From the NCBI RefSeq assembly GCF_003346715.1, contig NZ_QQPQ01000021.1, positions 1-64,000 on the forward strand: 64,000 nucleotides of DNA. Direction: 5' to 3'. The DNA comes from Oceanispirochaeta sp. M1. Lineage in GTDB: Bacteria > Spirochaetota > Spirochaetia > DSM-2461. The position numbers and the translations under genes were made by a program. Shown here piece by piece: positions 27,325 through 35,076 of this stretch; position 1 is the first letter of the stretch; every line of letters begins with the position of its first letter. Under the pieces are notes generated by a model. It saw only the letters and a program-made list of their open reading frames with translations. It made no database searches and was not told the origin of the DNA.

Positions 27325-27517
27325 AACTCTGCCCTGGGAATCCGGGTAGTATGCGGTCATTGTTAAGTCTAAAGTAAGGAATTGTTCACACAAAACCGAA
27401 ATAACTTGAAGCATTCTTGATAGAATCTTCACATAATCTTGACAATCAAAGTCTAAGATTGGGTCAAGTTCATTGGGGAATGTATTGGTCTATAGATACA
27501 AAAGTCATGTCGTTGGC

Positions 27518-27546
27518 TTGACTTTCGAAGATGAGATTATTATATT
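27518..27546 (+). promoter_or_regulatory. Promoter of the small-RNA candidate
   Basis: TTGACT (27518-27523) and TATATT (27541-27546) with a 17-bp spacer, the best promoter match in this gap. Predicted start is about 27553. Confidence 0.6.
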
Positions 27547-27552
27547 TTGAAA

Positions 27553-27725
27553 TGAATTAGTAAGAAGCTTCAGGCGGAGTTTTCCTCCTTTTCTTCACTG
27601 AAGTACTAATACAGAATGGACTTGGTTGTTAACTGAATCCTACAGGAGAAAAAGATTGATTACCTTTTTTTCCAATTACTTTTTGTGTCCCTGAAGTTTC
27701 CTCCTTTTCTTCAGGGACTTTTTTT
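27553..27725 (+). ncRNA. Putative small RNA with two CCUCC loops
   Basis: A transcript of about 170 nt is predicted from the promoter at 27518-27546 to a strong terminator. A 17-nt sequence TTTCCTCCTTTTCTTCA occurs twice, at 27581-27597 and 27697-27713. The first copy lies within a hairpin closed by CTTCAG/CTGAAG (27568-27603). The second forms the loop and 3' stem of the terminator: GTCCCTGAAG pairs with CTTCAGGGAC (27687-27718), followed by seven T. CCUCC is complementary to Shine-Dalgarno sequences, as in C-rich-loop regulatory RNAs. Between the hairpins, AGGAG at 27644 precedes a possible 12-codon TTG-started ORF. No known RNA family is recognised. Confidence 0.6.
27687..27725 (+). terminator. 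Rho-independent terminator with CCUCC loop
   Basis: A perfect 10-bp stem with a 12-nt loop (TTTCCTCCTTTT) and seven T. It would end the small RNA and any read-through from the kinase operon. Confidence 0.88.
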
Positions 27726-27792
27726 GTCCAAAATATTTCGCAGCACTATTTTCGTTTGAACATAAAAACTGCAGCTAATATGTGCGAAGGTT

Positions 27793-28509
27793 TCAGATAG
27801 GGAGAAGGCTCATAGCCAGCCCGATTATTCCTCCGAACACACCGCCCCATAATACCAGCCAACCCAGATGCTTCTTTATCATATCCTTGACAATTTCCTT
27901 CACCATGACCGGAGTAAGTTCATCCAGTCTTTTCTGGACGATGGATGATACATTTTCAATGATATCCGAAGCTGCTTTCTCTGTGTCCATGGACCCCGCC
28001 AGCATGCTGTGGAATTCAGGACTGGATGTTTCAGACAGGATTATCTCTTTTGTTTTTTCTATGAAAGGAGCTCTGAATCCTTCGATAACCGAAGCCCCGC
28101 CGAACATCCCGAGCATTCCCCCTAAAGAAGATGCCAAAATTGTTTCACTCAGACCTTCGAAGATCCTGTCATAATTTACTGCATCCGCCGCAGCAGAAAA
28201 ATCGACCTTGTCCGTAAGAACTCCTGTCTCACTCTCCATCAGTCTGGAGACATTTTCCTTTGTAAAGAACTGATCCATGATCAAAATTTTAATTCCACCC
28301 TTGAAATCTTCAAAATGGAGAGGAATAACTCCCGATCCGTAAAGACCCGGGACTCTTTCAAAGAGCATATGGATTGCCAGCCAGTTTGTTACGGCTCCGG
28401 AGAGTGCGAAAAATCCGACAGATCGGATCTGATCTGCGAAAAAGGGGCTTATATAACCGATTCCGATAACCAATAGAGTCACCAGAGTCGTCATGCTGTT
28501 CATATTCAT
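27793..28509 (-). CDS. DUF445 family membrane protein
   Basis: A 238-residue protein with hydrophobic N-terminal and C-terminal segments. The DUF445 hallmark GAVTNWLAIHMLFERVPGLYG lies near residues 38-58. The middle is helical and predicted soluble, and the end WGGVFGGIIGLAMSLLP is a membrane segment. DUF445 proteins (YheB/YjiN relatives) have no established reaction; an envelope role is likely. It is shorter than many members (about 370-420) but begins and ends naturally. The gene is divergent from the ankyrin gene. Confidence 0.85.
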   Translation of the reverse strand: MNMNSMTTLVTLLVIGIGYISPFFADQIRSVGFFALSGAVTNWLAIHMLFERVPGLYGSGVIPLHFEDFKGGIKILIMDQFFTKENVSRLMESETGVLTDKVDFSAAADAVNYDRIFEGLSETILASSLGGMLGMFGGASVIEGFRAPFIEKTKEIILSETSSPEFHSMLAGSMDTEKAASDIIENVSSIVQKRLDELTPVMVKEIVKDMIKKHLGWLVLWGGVFGGIIGLAMSLLPI

Positions 28510-28581
28510 TTATTCTGCCTTTGGGGATGATTTATCATGCCCGGTGTATTTTTAGAAATTCTTCTGGTATATTAGAAAGAC

Positions 28582-29652
28582 ATGTACAGAAAATCAAGAC
28601 GGATTCTGAGTCTGTTTATTATAATGCTGATTTTTACCAGTACACTCTCATCACAGGAACGCTGGTCCGGACCTGCCGCACTGGATGATTTCCGATTTGA
28701 CAGAATGGGGATTTATGCCATCGGCTGGTCCGAAAAGGGTGAATTCTCTTATGGAATTGTATCTCCTGCAGAGACAGGGGGTTCCTACTGGCAATGGTAT
28801 ATTCTTGATCTGATTGACGATGTCATCCTTTTCGAAAGCCCCCGCTGGACCCTGCTGGATGGACAGACTCCCCGGGAACTTTGGGCACTCCATCCCGAAT
28901 GGTACCCTCAGCTGATTCGTTTTGGAATTACACCGGAAAACAGCTTCAGGGCAGGAGGGCAGATATTTGAACAGGGAGGATCATCCTACAGGATGACCTA
29001 CACTCTAGACCGCTCGGAATCGGAGACACATCCCGGAGGTATTACCAAGAATATTCAAATTGATCTTTTTAAGAATAACAGCAGTGGTAAAACCGTATAC
29101 AGCTATAGTCCAGGTGAAGAGGAAGCTCTTGTAGAGGACATGATCCTTAAGGGCTATATTCTGAGTCCCTTCGAAAAAAGGACAGCCATAGTCGCCCTGG
29201 AGAAATCTGCTGAATCAGGAGAAAAGGCCTCCTGGAAGTACCGTATTATCGGTGCTCATCTGACGGTGGGTTTCTCCATTGTAAAACAACAGGGAAGTGC
29301 CCTGGCCGAGGCTGTTCTGAATGGGCAGTATTATGTATCCCGAATGCTGATTGAAGAGGGTGCTGATCCTGATTCTAAAGATTCCAGAGGTTTTACTCCG
29401 CTGCTTATTGCCTCCCGCTTGAGTCATTGGAGAATCGCGGCTCTTCTTATTGAATCCGGTGCCGACGCAGATCCCAGTGATGACAAAGGACGTACCCCTC
29501 TTCACTATGCTGTGGAAGAGGGAGATGAGCAGACAGTCAGAACTCTTTTAAAAGCGGGTGCCGATCCTGATCTGAAAGATCTGAATGGTCAATCTCCCCG
29601 GCAGCTTGCCGAGGCATCGGGTACAACTGTGATTCGTAGACTGCTTCGCTGA
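28582..29652 (+). CDS. Exported ankyrin-repeat protein
   Basis: A 356-residue protein with a signal peptide (hydrophobic FIIMLIFTSTLSSQ, cleavage near residue 25). The middle (about 26-235) is an unfamiliar domain rich in Trp and aromatic residues. Three ankyrin repeats follow (about 245-355), including RGFTPLLIASRLSHWRIAAL and KGRTPLHYAVEEGDEQTVRT. Ankyrin repeats bind proteins, and location outside the inner membrane suggests an envelope partner, unknown here. The 3' end nearly touches convergent rlmH. Confidence 0.82.
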   Translation: MYRKSRRILSLFIIMLIFTSTLSSQERWSGPAALDDFRFDRMGIYAIGWSEKGEFSYGIVSPAETGGSYWQWYILDLIDDVILFESPRWTLLDGQTPRELWALHPEWYPQLIRFGITPENSFRAGGQIFEQGGSSYRMTYTLDRSESETHPGGITKNIQIDLFKNNSSGKTVYSYSPGEEEALVEDMILKGYILSPFEKRTAIVALEKSAESGEKASWKYRIIGAHLTVGFSIVKQQGSALAEAVLNGQYYVSRMLIEEGADPDSKDSRGFTPLLIASRLSHWRIAALLIESGADADPSDDKGRTPLHYAVEEGDEQTVRTLLKAGADPDLKDLNGQSPRQLAEASGTTVIRRLLR

Positions 29653-29658
29653 TCTCTT

Positions 29659-30138
29659 CTATTTGTGATAGGGCTCATTTCTATTGATTCGGTAGGCTCT
29701 ATAGATCTGTTCCAACAGGATGACTCTCATCATCTGGTGAGGGAAGGTCAGTTTTGAAAAAGACAGAGAGTGGCGGCTGGAGCTGCAGAGTTCCTCATCA
29801 AGGCCCAGGGAGCCTCCAATAACAAAGACTATATGAGAATGACCCTGGTGAGGCAGTGCATCCATCCAGCGGGCAAAGCTTACAGAATCCTGTTCTTTCC
29901 CTTTAATTTCCATAGTCACCAGATAGGAGTTTCCGGGAATCTTCCCTCTGATTTTATCACCCTCTTTTTTCCGGATGATCTTCATGTCTTCTTCTCCGGC
30001 ATTTTCCGGACATTTCTCATCGGCCACCTCAATCACCGAAAGATTACAGTAGCGTCCCAGACGTTTTGAATATTCCTCAATAGCTGATTTCCAGTATTTT
30101 TCTTTAAGCTTTCCCACTGTAATAACAGTTACTTTCAT
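29659..30138 (-). CDS. rlmH: 23S rRNA (pseudouridine-1915 N3) methyltransferase
   Basis: A 159-residue SPOUT methyltransferase that modifies pseudouridine 1915 of 23S rRNA in assembled ribosomes, using S-adenosylmethionine. Family motifs are VGKLKEKYW near the start, FVIGGSLGLDEEL near 106 and LTFPHQMMRVILLEQIYRAY followed by NEPYHK at the C-terminus. Length matches the family (about 155-160). It stands alone, convergent with the ankyrin gene. Confidence 0.96.
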   Translation of the reverse strand: MKVTVITVGKLKEKYWKSAIEEYSKRLGRYCNLSVIEVADEKCPENAGEEDMKIIRKKEGDKIRGKIPGNSYLVTMEIKGKEQDSVSFARWMDALPHQGHSHIVFVIGGSLGLDEELCSSSRHSLSFSKLTFPHQMMRVILLEQIYRAYRINRNEPYHK

Positions 30139-30351
30139 AATATCTCCCCGGATAACAGCTATTGAACAATATTAATTAAAAAAAATCTTCAATTTTCTGT
30201 GCGAATGTTAAATATGCGTTAAATTCCTGATTTAGATAGTTTCAGTGTTATATTTTAGGTTAATTCAATAAATATGAACCTTTTGGATGATATACAAATC
30301 CAGTAAACCATGCGAATTCTATAAGTAGAGTATATCTAAAGGGAGTCTTTG

Positions 30352-30906
30352 ATGGCTGACGAATACAATATGGAAATGATCAATACCGATGACAATTGGA
30401 ATAATCTTGTGTCTGAAGTACTGAAGGGTATGCCCGAGCTGGAAGAGCGCAGAGAGTATATTCTGGAACACAGACTCTGCAAGCTAATCGGAATGCTCCC
30501 TTTTATTGCCGAAACGAAACAGCCTCTCAGGGATGGGTTTACAAATCTGTCCCTCTTTCTACTAAGCAAACATACACCTGTAAGAGATGTTTATGAACAT
30601 AGCCCTCAGGATGATCAGGATATTATGCGTCCATTGATTCCCTACTGCCATTTTACCGGGGGAGATGAGAAGATTCTTTCCAGAGGAATGCACCTGGTGG
30701 CAATGGTGCTGATTATGGATTACAGAAAGAATATGGATCAGGATCTTGATCAGAACCGCTACAATCCCCTGAATTCGGGACAATGGAACTATGAGGGTAT
30801 TATGGAAACTCTGAGTCTTTGTGTTGAGGATATTTATTGTCCGGAAATGGATGAGATTCTCTCAGTTAAGTATGTTCCCTTTACCCAGTGGGCTCTGGGA
30901 GCCTGA
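30352..30906 (+). CDS. Unknown conserved-looking cytoplasmic protein
   Basis: A 184-residue acidic protein with no signal peptide or membrane helix. It is predicted mainly helical, with segments such as LEHRLCKLIGMLPFIA and FTNLSLFLLSKHTPVRDVY. An acidic Asp/Gln-rich stretch (NMDQDLDQN) lies near residue 127. ATG 30352 with GGGAG upstream is preferred to the TTG directly before it. No family is recognised. It stands alone between rlmH and hexokinase. The coding look is good, but function cannot be assigned. Confidence 0.7.
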   Translation: MADEYNMEMINTDDNWNNLVSEVLKGMPELEERREYILEHRLCKLIGMLPFIAETKQPLRDGFTNLSLFLLSKHTPVRDVYEHSPQDDQDIMRPLIPYCHFTGGDEKILSRGMHLVAMVLIMDYRKNMDQDLDQNRYNPLNSGQWNYEGIMETLSLCVEDIYCPEMDEILSVKYVPFTQWALGA

Positions 30907-31177
30907 TCCCGGTAGACTATTCTCTCAATAATAAAATCGTGTAAATCCCCTTTCTATATATGAATCCTGAACTGCTTAACCCCGGTTATGTGTCAGGCAT
31001 TGCTGTTATTCCCCTCCCTGGTATATACATTCTCATAGATACAACGGCCGGTATTTGTCTGGACGGTCGTGTCGTTCAACAGACCTGATCGCTTTTTTTA
31101 GAGAATAGCTGTATCTGGACATTTAATGTCAATTTATGATTTTATATAAATTAGAAATCTTTTTCCGGGGGAATTAT

Positions 31178-32488
31178 GTGAGTGAGCTCAAAAACAAAGT
31201 TGAATCATTTTTAAGAAAGTATAAGATGCATTCGGATTCTGTAGATCTGAACAAATGTGTTCAGGACTTTATGGGAGAAATGGAGAAGGGACTTGCCGGA
31301 AACAGCAGCATCGCCATGATTCCCACTTATATTGAAATTGATAATCCCATACCCCCCTCAAAAAAAGTTGTGGTAATAGATGCGGGAGGAACAAACCTTA
31401 GAACCGCTCTGGTTTCATTTGACGAAAACTATAAACCCCTTATTGAAAACTTCAATAAATACCCTATGCCCGGAACAGGCGGAGCTGTGGGTAAAGATAA
31501 GTTCTTTGATATGCTGGCTGATTATATTGTTGACCTTGTCCCTAAGGGTGATAAAATCGGATTCTGTTTCTCATATCCCACCGAAATGTTTCCCAATAAA
31601 GACGGAAAGCTGATCAAATTCAGCAAGGAAGTTGAGTGTCCTGAAGTACATGGTGAACTGATCGGAGAAAACCTGCTGGCCTATCTCAGGAAGAAAGGTG
31701 TCACTGAGGAACGGGAAATTGTCATTCTTAATGATACGGTGGCTACTTTGCTTACAGGAATGATCTCTTTTCCCGATCAGGTTTTTTCCGCCTATGTCGG
31801 TTATATTTTCGGAACTGGTATAAACAGCTGCTATGTTGAATCAAACAGTAATATTAAAAAACTGAGGGGCATGGATCCTTCGCATAATCAGGTTATCAAT
31901 ACGGAATGCGGCTCATTCGGCCTGCCTCCCCAGGGAGATATTGATAAGGAACTGGATGCGGGAACAAGTGATCCCGGTCATTACTTCCTGGAAAAGATGG
32001 TCTCAGGCGGCTATTTCGGTCTTGTTGTTACAAAAACACTGGATAAAGCAATTCAGGATGATCTGTTTACCTCAGAGGCCAAAGATATACTCAGTGATCT
32101 GGGGCGTTTAAGCACCAAGGATGTAGATGATTATCTCCATAATCCCAATGACAATGGAAATATTCTTGTAAAGGCTCTTAAGGGCTGTTCGATTGAGGAT
32201 AAAGAGACTCTCTTTTATCTGATTAATAATCTTCTGGATAGAGCTGCTCGTCTGGCGGCCTCTTCTCTGGCGGGAACTTTGCTGAAATCAGGAGAGGGTA
32301 AATCACCTCTAAGGCCTGTATGTCTGACCGTTGACGGCACTACTTTTTACTGTTTCTATCAGTTTAGAACCAGAGTAGAGCAGTATCTGCGGGAAATCCT
32401 CTCGGGTGATCAGCAGCGGTATTACGAAATAGTCCGGGTTGAAGATGCACCACTTCTCGGTGCAGCCATTGCCGCACTGACCAATTAG
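31178..32488 (+). CDS. Hexokinase (eukaryote-type family, as in Treponema)
   Basis: A 436-residue sugar kinase of the hexokinase family rather than the ROK or Glk families. The phosphate-binding loop VVIDAGGTNLRTALV lies near residue 63, the sugar-binding FCFSYPTEMFPN near 132, the catalytic-Asp region VILNDTVATLLTG near 183, and YIFGTGINSCYVE near 211. It would phosphorylate glucose with ATP in the cytoplasm, feeding glycolysis. The frame opens at 31136, but GTG 31178 follows a GGGGGAA site and gives a normal N-terminus, so it is preferred. Spirochaetes commonly carry this family. Confidence 0.88.
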   Translation: MSELKNKVESFLRKYKMHSDSVDLNKCVQDFMGEMEKGLAGNSSIAMIPTYIEIDNPIPPSKKVVVIDAGGTNLRTALVSFDENYKPLIENFNKYPMPGTGGAVGKDKFFDMLADYIVDLVPKGDKIGFCFSYPTEMFPNKDGKLIKFSKEVECPEVHGELIGENLLAYLRKKGVTEEREIVILNDTVATLLTGMISFPDQVFSAYVGYIFGTGINSCYVESNSNIKKLRGMDPSHNQVINTECGSFGLPPQGDIDKELDAGTSDPGHYFLEKMVSGGYFGLVVTKTLDKAIQDDLFTSEAKDILSDLGRLSTKDVDDYLHNPNDNGNILVKALKGCSIEDKETLFYLINNLLDRAARLAASSLAGTLLKSGEGKSPLRPVCLTVDGTTFYCFYQFRTRVEQYLREILSGDQQRYYEIVRVEDAPLLGAAIAALTN

Positions 32489-32599
32489 CCGGGGATTTTC
32501 AAAACCAAATTCAGAATTTCTATATTTATGTGAAACTTGTCTGGAAAAGCTCTCTTAAAAGGCTGATAATTTGTATTGGATATTTAATAGGAGAGAGAC

Positions 32600-32998
32600 T
32601 TGTCTGGTACAGAACTTCTGACAGGAAAAAAAATAATAATAGCTGATGATGAAGACTTCATTCGCTGCCACCTCTGTAAACGGCTGGGTGATATGGGACT
32701 AACGGTTCTTGAAGCAGCTACAGGACAGCAGGTTCTGGATCTTCTCGAACAGTTACCGGATCTTATCCTTATGGATGTCAGAATGCCCGAGGTAGACGGC
32801 TATGAGACTACCCGGATTATCAGATCCGGTGAAAGGGCATCTGATATTCCCATAATTCTCCTTAGTGCCCTGGCAGGAGAAGATGATATTGATATGGGTC
32901 TTCAGGCAGGTGCTGATGAGTTCCTGTGCAAGCCTGTAACATTTGCAGTCATTCTTGAAGCGATCTCAATAAAACTGGATTCTCTTCGAATTTCCTGA
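32600..32998 (+). CDS. Single-domain response regulator (CheY-like)
   Basis: A 132-residue receiver without an output domain. It has the acidic pair in IIADDEDF, phosphoacceptor Asp in LILMDVRMPEVDG, Ser in LLSALAGEDD and Lys in FLCKPVTF, so it can be phosphorylated. TTG 32600 follows a strong AGGAGAG site. It lies 41 nt before a hybrid kinase gene and probably exchanges phosphate with it. Confidence 0.9.
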   Translation: MSGTELLTGKKIIIADDEDFIRCHLCKRLGDMGLTVLEAATGQQVLDLLEQLPDLILMDVRMPEVDGYETTRIIRSGERASDIPIILLSALAGEDDIDMGLQAGADEFLCKPVTFAVILEAISIKLDSLRIS

Positions 32999-33039
32999 AT
33001 ATCAAGAATAGTGTATAATATCTCTGAGGACAGCCCTGT

Positions 33040-35067
33040 ATGGATATTAAAGCGATTAATGAGCTTGAACGCAGACGTCTGCAGAAGCAGATGTTTGCAC
33101 TTGAAGATGAAAAGGAAGCAGTAGAAGCAAGATACAAGTATCTTCTTCAGCAGGCACGGGTCGGTTTGTTTACCCTTAACTCCATTGACTGCCGCCTGAA
33201 GGATGCCAACAGTGAAATGGTGCAGCTGTTTCTCTGTGACGATCTTAATGATCTGAAACTGCATCTTATGCCCCATCCGGAAGATCAGTTCTACTTTATT
33301 GACCCCAGGCATTTTGCAAATCTGGAACCAGGAGAGGCTGTCTCTTTTTCACTTCACTCTTTCAGGAAGAACGGAGATTCTTTCTGGGCCAGAATCATTC
33401 TGCAGGCTCTGGAAGGTCTGGATGTTCTGGAAGGAATCATCACAGATATTTCAGATCAGGTTAAGGCGGATTCAGAGCTGCGCAAGGCTATTGTTCTGGC
33501 AGAACAGGCTCAGCAGGAAGCTGAAGAGGCTAATAAAGCAAAGAGTCGTTTTCTGGCCAATATTTCTCATGAGATAAGAACCCCTCTTAACGGAATTATC
33601 GGTTTTACCGAGATCATCATGGCTTCTCTGGATTCCCCCGAAGGGCAGATGTATGGCGATAAAATCCTGAATGAATCTGAAAATCTGATGACCCTGATTA
33701 ATCAGCTTCTTGATATTTCTAAAATTGAGGCAAATCAGCTGGAGCTTAATAACAGTTCCTTCCCTCTCAGGCCTCTGATGTCTGAGTCCATGAGTTTTAT
33801 CCGTCTGAGGGCCAGGAATAAAGGGCTGAAGCTGACTGTGGATTATGACAGCAGAATTCCAGACTTTATCTGGAGTGATTCTTACCGTCTCAGACAGATT
33901 CTTCTGAATCTTATGTCCAATGCTGTCAAATTCACCTCAAAGGGCGGAATTGAACTGAAGTCTGTACTGGAAGAGGAAAAAGGAAATGATCTGCTGATCC
34001 GTTTTGAAGTGCACGATACGGGAATTGGAATTCACGAGGATATGCATCGAAGTATTTTTGAAAGCTTTGTTCAGGCGGATACCTCAATTTCAAGGAACTA
34101 CGGGGGGACGGGTCTTGGAATCACTATTTCGAGAGATCTGGTTAATATAATGGGAGGCCGGATCTGGTGTGATTCCACTGAGGGGAAAGGTTCCATATTC
34201 TATTTTACTATCCGCTGCAGGAAATCCGAAGCCGTTGTCCATGAAGAACGGCTTCGGATTTCCCGGGAGGGGGCAGTAGAGAGCCTGGAGGGCATGACAG
34301 TTCTTGTTGTGGAAGATTATCCCACCAACAGGGAAATCGTACAGCACCACCTGCAGAGTGCAGGCTGTGAGGCTGACCTTGCCCGTAACGGGCTTGTCTC
34401 TCTGAGTAAAATTCAGGAGAAAAAATATGACCTTGTACTCATGGATGTACATATGCCTAAAATGGACGGTATGGAGGCAACCAGGAGAATCCGGAGGATG
34501 GATGGATATGGAGAGATCCCCATTATCGGTATGACTGCCAACGTTCTCAGCTCTAATCAGGAGGAGTGTAGAATTGCCGGAATGAATGATGTCCTGACCA
34601 AACCGCTCCGTAAGAAGGAACTTCTTGAAGCCATGACATTCTGGTATTCCCGAACTGAATCTGCAGTTCCTGATGAAGAGAGTGATGAACCTGAGTCAAA
34701 CAGTCATGAGTCAGAAACTGATAATACTATTCCTTTCGATTATAAAGGTTTTCTTAATGAGATGGACGGAGACCGTGAAGCTGTAAATGAGATAATTCTC
34801 GGATTTATGGATAACCTTGAGCTCCAGACTGAGATAATCGAAAAGGCTATTGAAGAGAGAGATCTGATTCTTATCCATAGGGAGGCTCACTCCATAAAAG
34901 GGGGAGCATTGAATCTCGGTGCAAATGATCTGGCATCCTGGTCGCTTGCCCTTGAAAAAGCGGCTATGGAGAAATATTCCGATATTATTCCCCATCTGTT
35001 TGTAAAACTTAAGCAGTGTATTTCCGATTTCCTCTCCTGTCGTGACAGATTCTCCTCCATCGTATAA
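33040..35067 (+). CDS. Hybrid sensor histidine kinase with receiver and Hpt
   Basis: A 675-residue cytosolic phosphorelay protein without membrane segments. Domain order is coiled coil (1-40), PAS (about 40-145), HisKA with His in FLANISHEIRTPLNGIIGF near 180, HATPase with LLNLMSNAVKFTSKGG near 290 and a GTGLGIT box, receiver with DLVLMDVHMPKMDG near 466, and Hpt with IHREAHSIKGGALNLG near 610. All phosphotransfer residues are present. Lacking its own output, it would signal to the CheY-like protein upstream or another regulator. The PAS domain is the likely sensor. Confidence 0.94.
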   Translation: MDIKAINELERRRLQKQMFALEDEKEAVEARYKYLLQQARVGLFTLNSIDCRLKDANSEMVQLFLCDDLNDLKLHLMPHPEDQFYFIDPRHFANLEPGEAVSFSLHSFRKNGDSFWARIILQALEGLDVLEGIITDISDQVKADSELRKAIVLAEQAQQEAEEANKAKSRFLANISHEIRTPLNGIIGFTEIIMASLDSPEGQMYGDKILNESENLMTLINQLLDISKIEANQLELNNSSFPLRPLMSESMSFIRLRARNKGLKLTVDYDSRIPDFIWSDSYRLRQILLNLMSNAVKFTSKGGIELKSVLEEEKGNDLLIRFEVHDTGIGIHEDMHRSIFESFVQADTSISRNYGGTGLGITISRDLVNIMGGRIWCDSTEGKGSIFYFTIRCRKSEAVVHEERLRISREGAVESLEGMTVLVVEDYPTNREIVQHHLQSAGCEADLARNGLVSLSKIQEKKYDLVLMDVHMPKMDGMEATRRIRRMDGYGEIPIIGMTANVLSSNQEECRIAGMNDVLTKPLRKKELLEAMTFWYSRTESAVPDEESDEPESNSHESETDNTIPFDYKGFLNEMDGDREAVNEIILGFMDNLELQTEIIEKAIEERDLILIHREAHSIKGGALNLGANDLASWSLALEKAAMEKYSDIIPHLFVKLKQCISDFLSCRDRFSSIV

Positions 35068-35076
35068 GATGTTCCT

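Larger units (their letters stand above)
27325..27792. other. Non-coding region holding a small-RNA candidate
   Basis: This 468-nt gap lies between the kinase and the convergent DUF445 gene. Its first half has an imperfect inverted repeat CTTGAC...GTCAAG at 27438-27468, a possible regulator site. Its second half holds the small-RNA candidate described separately. Confidence 0.6.
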
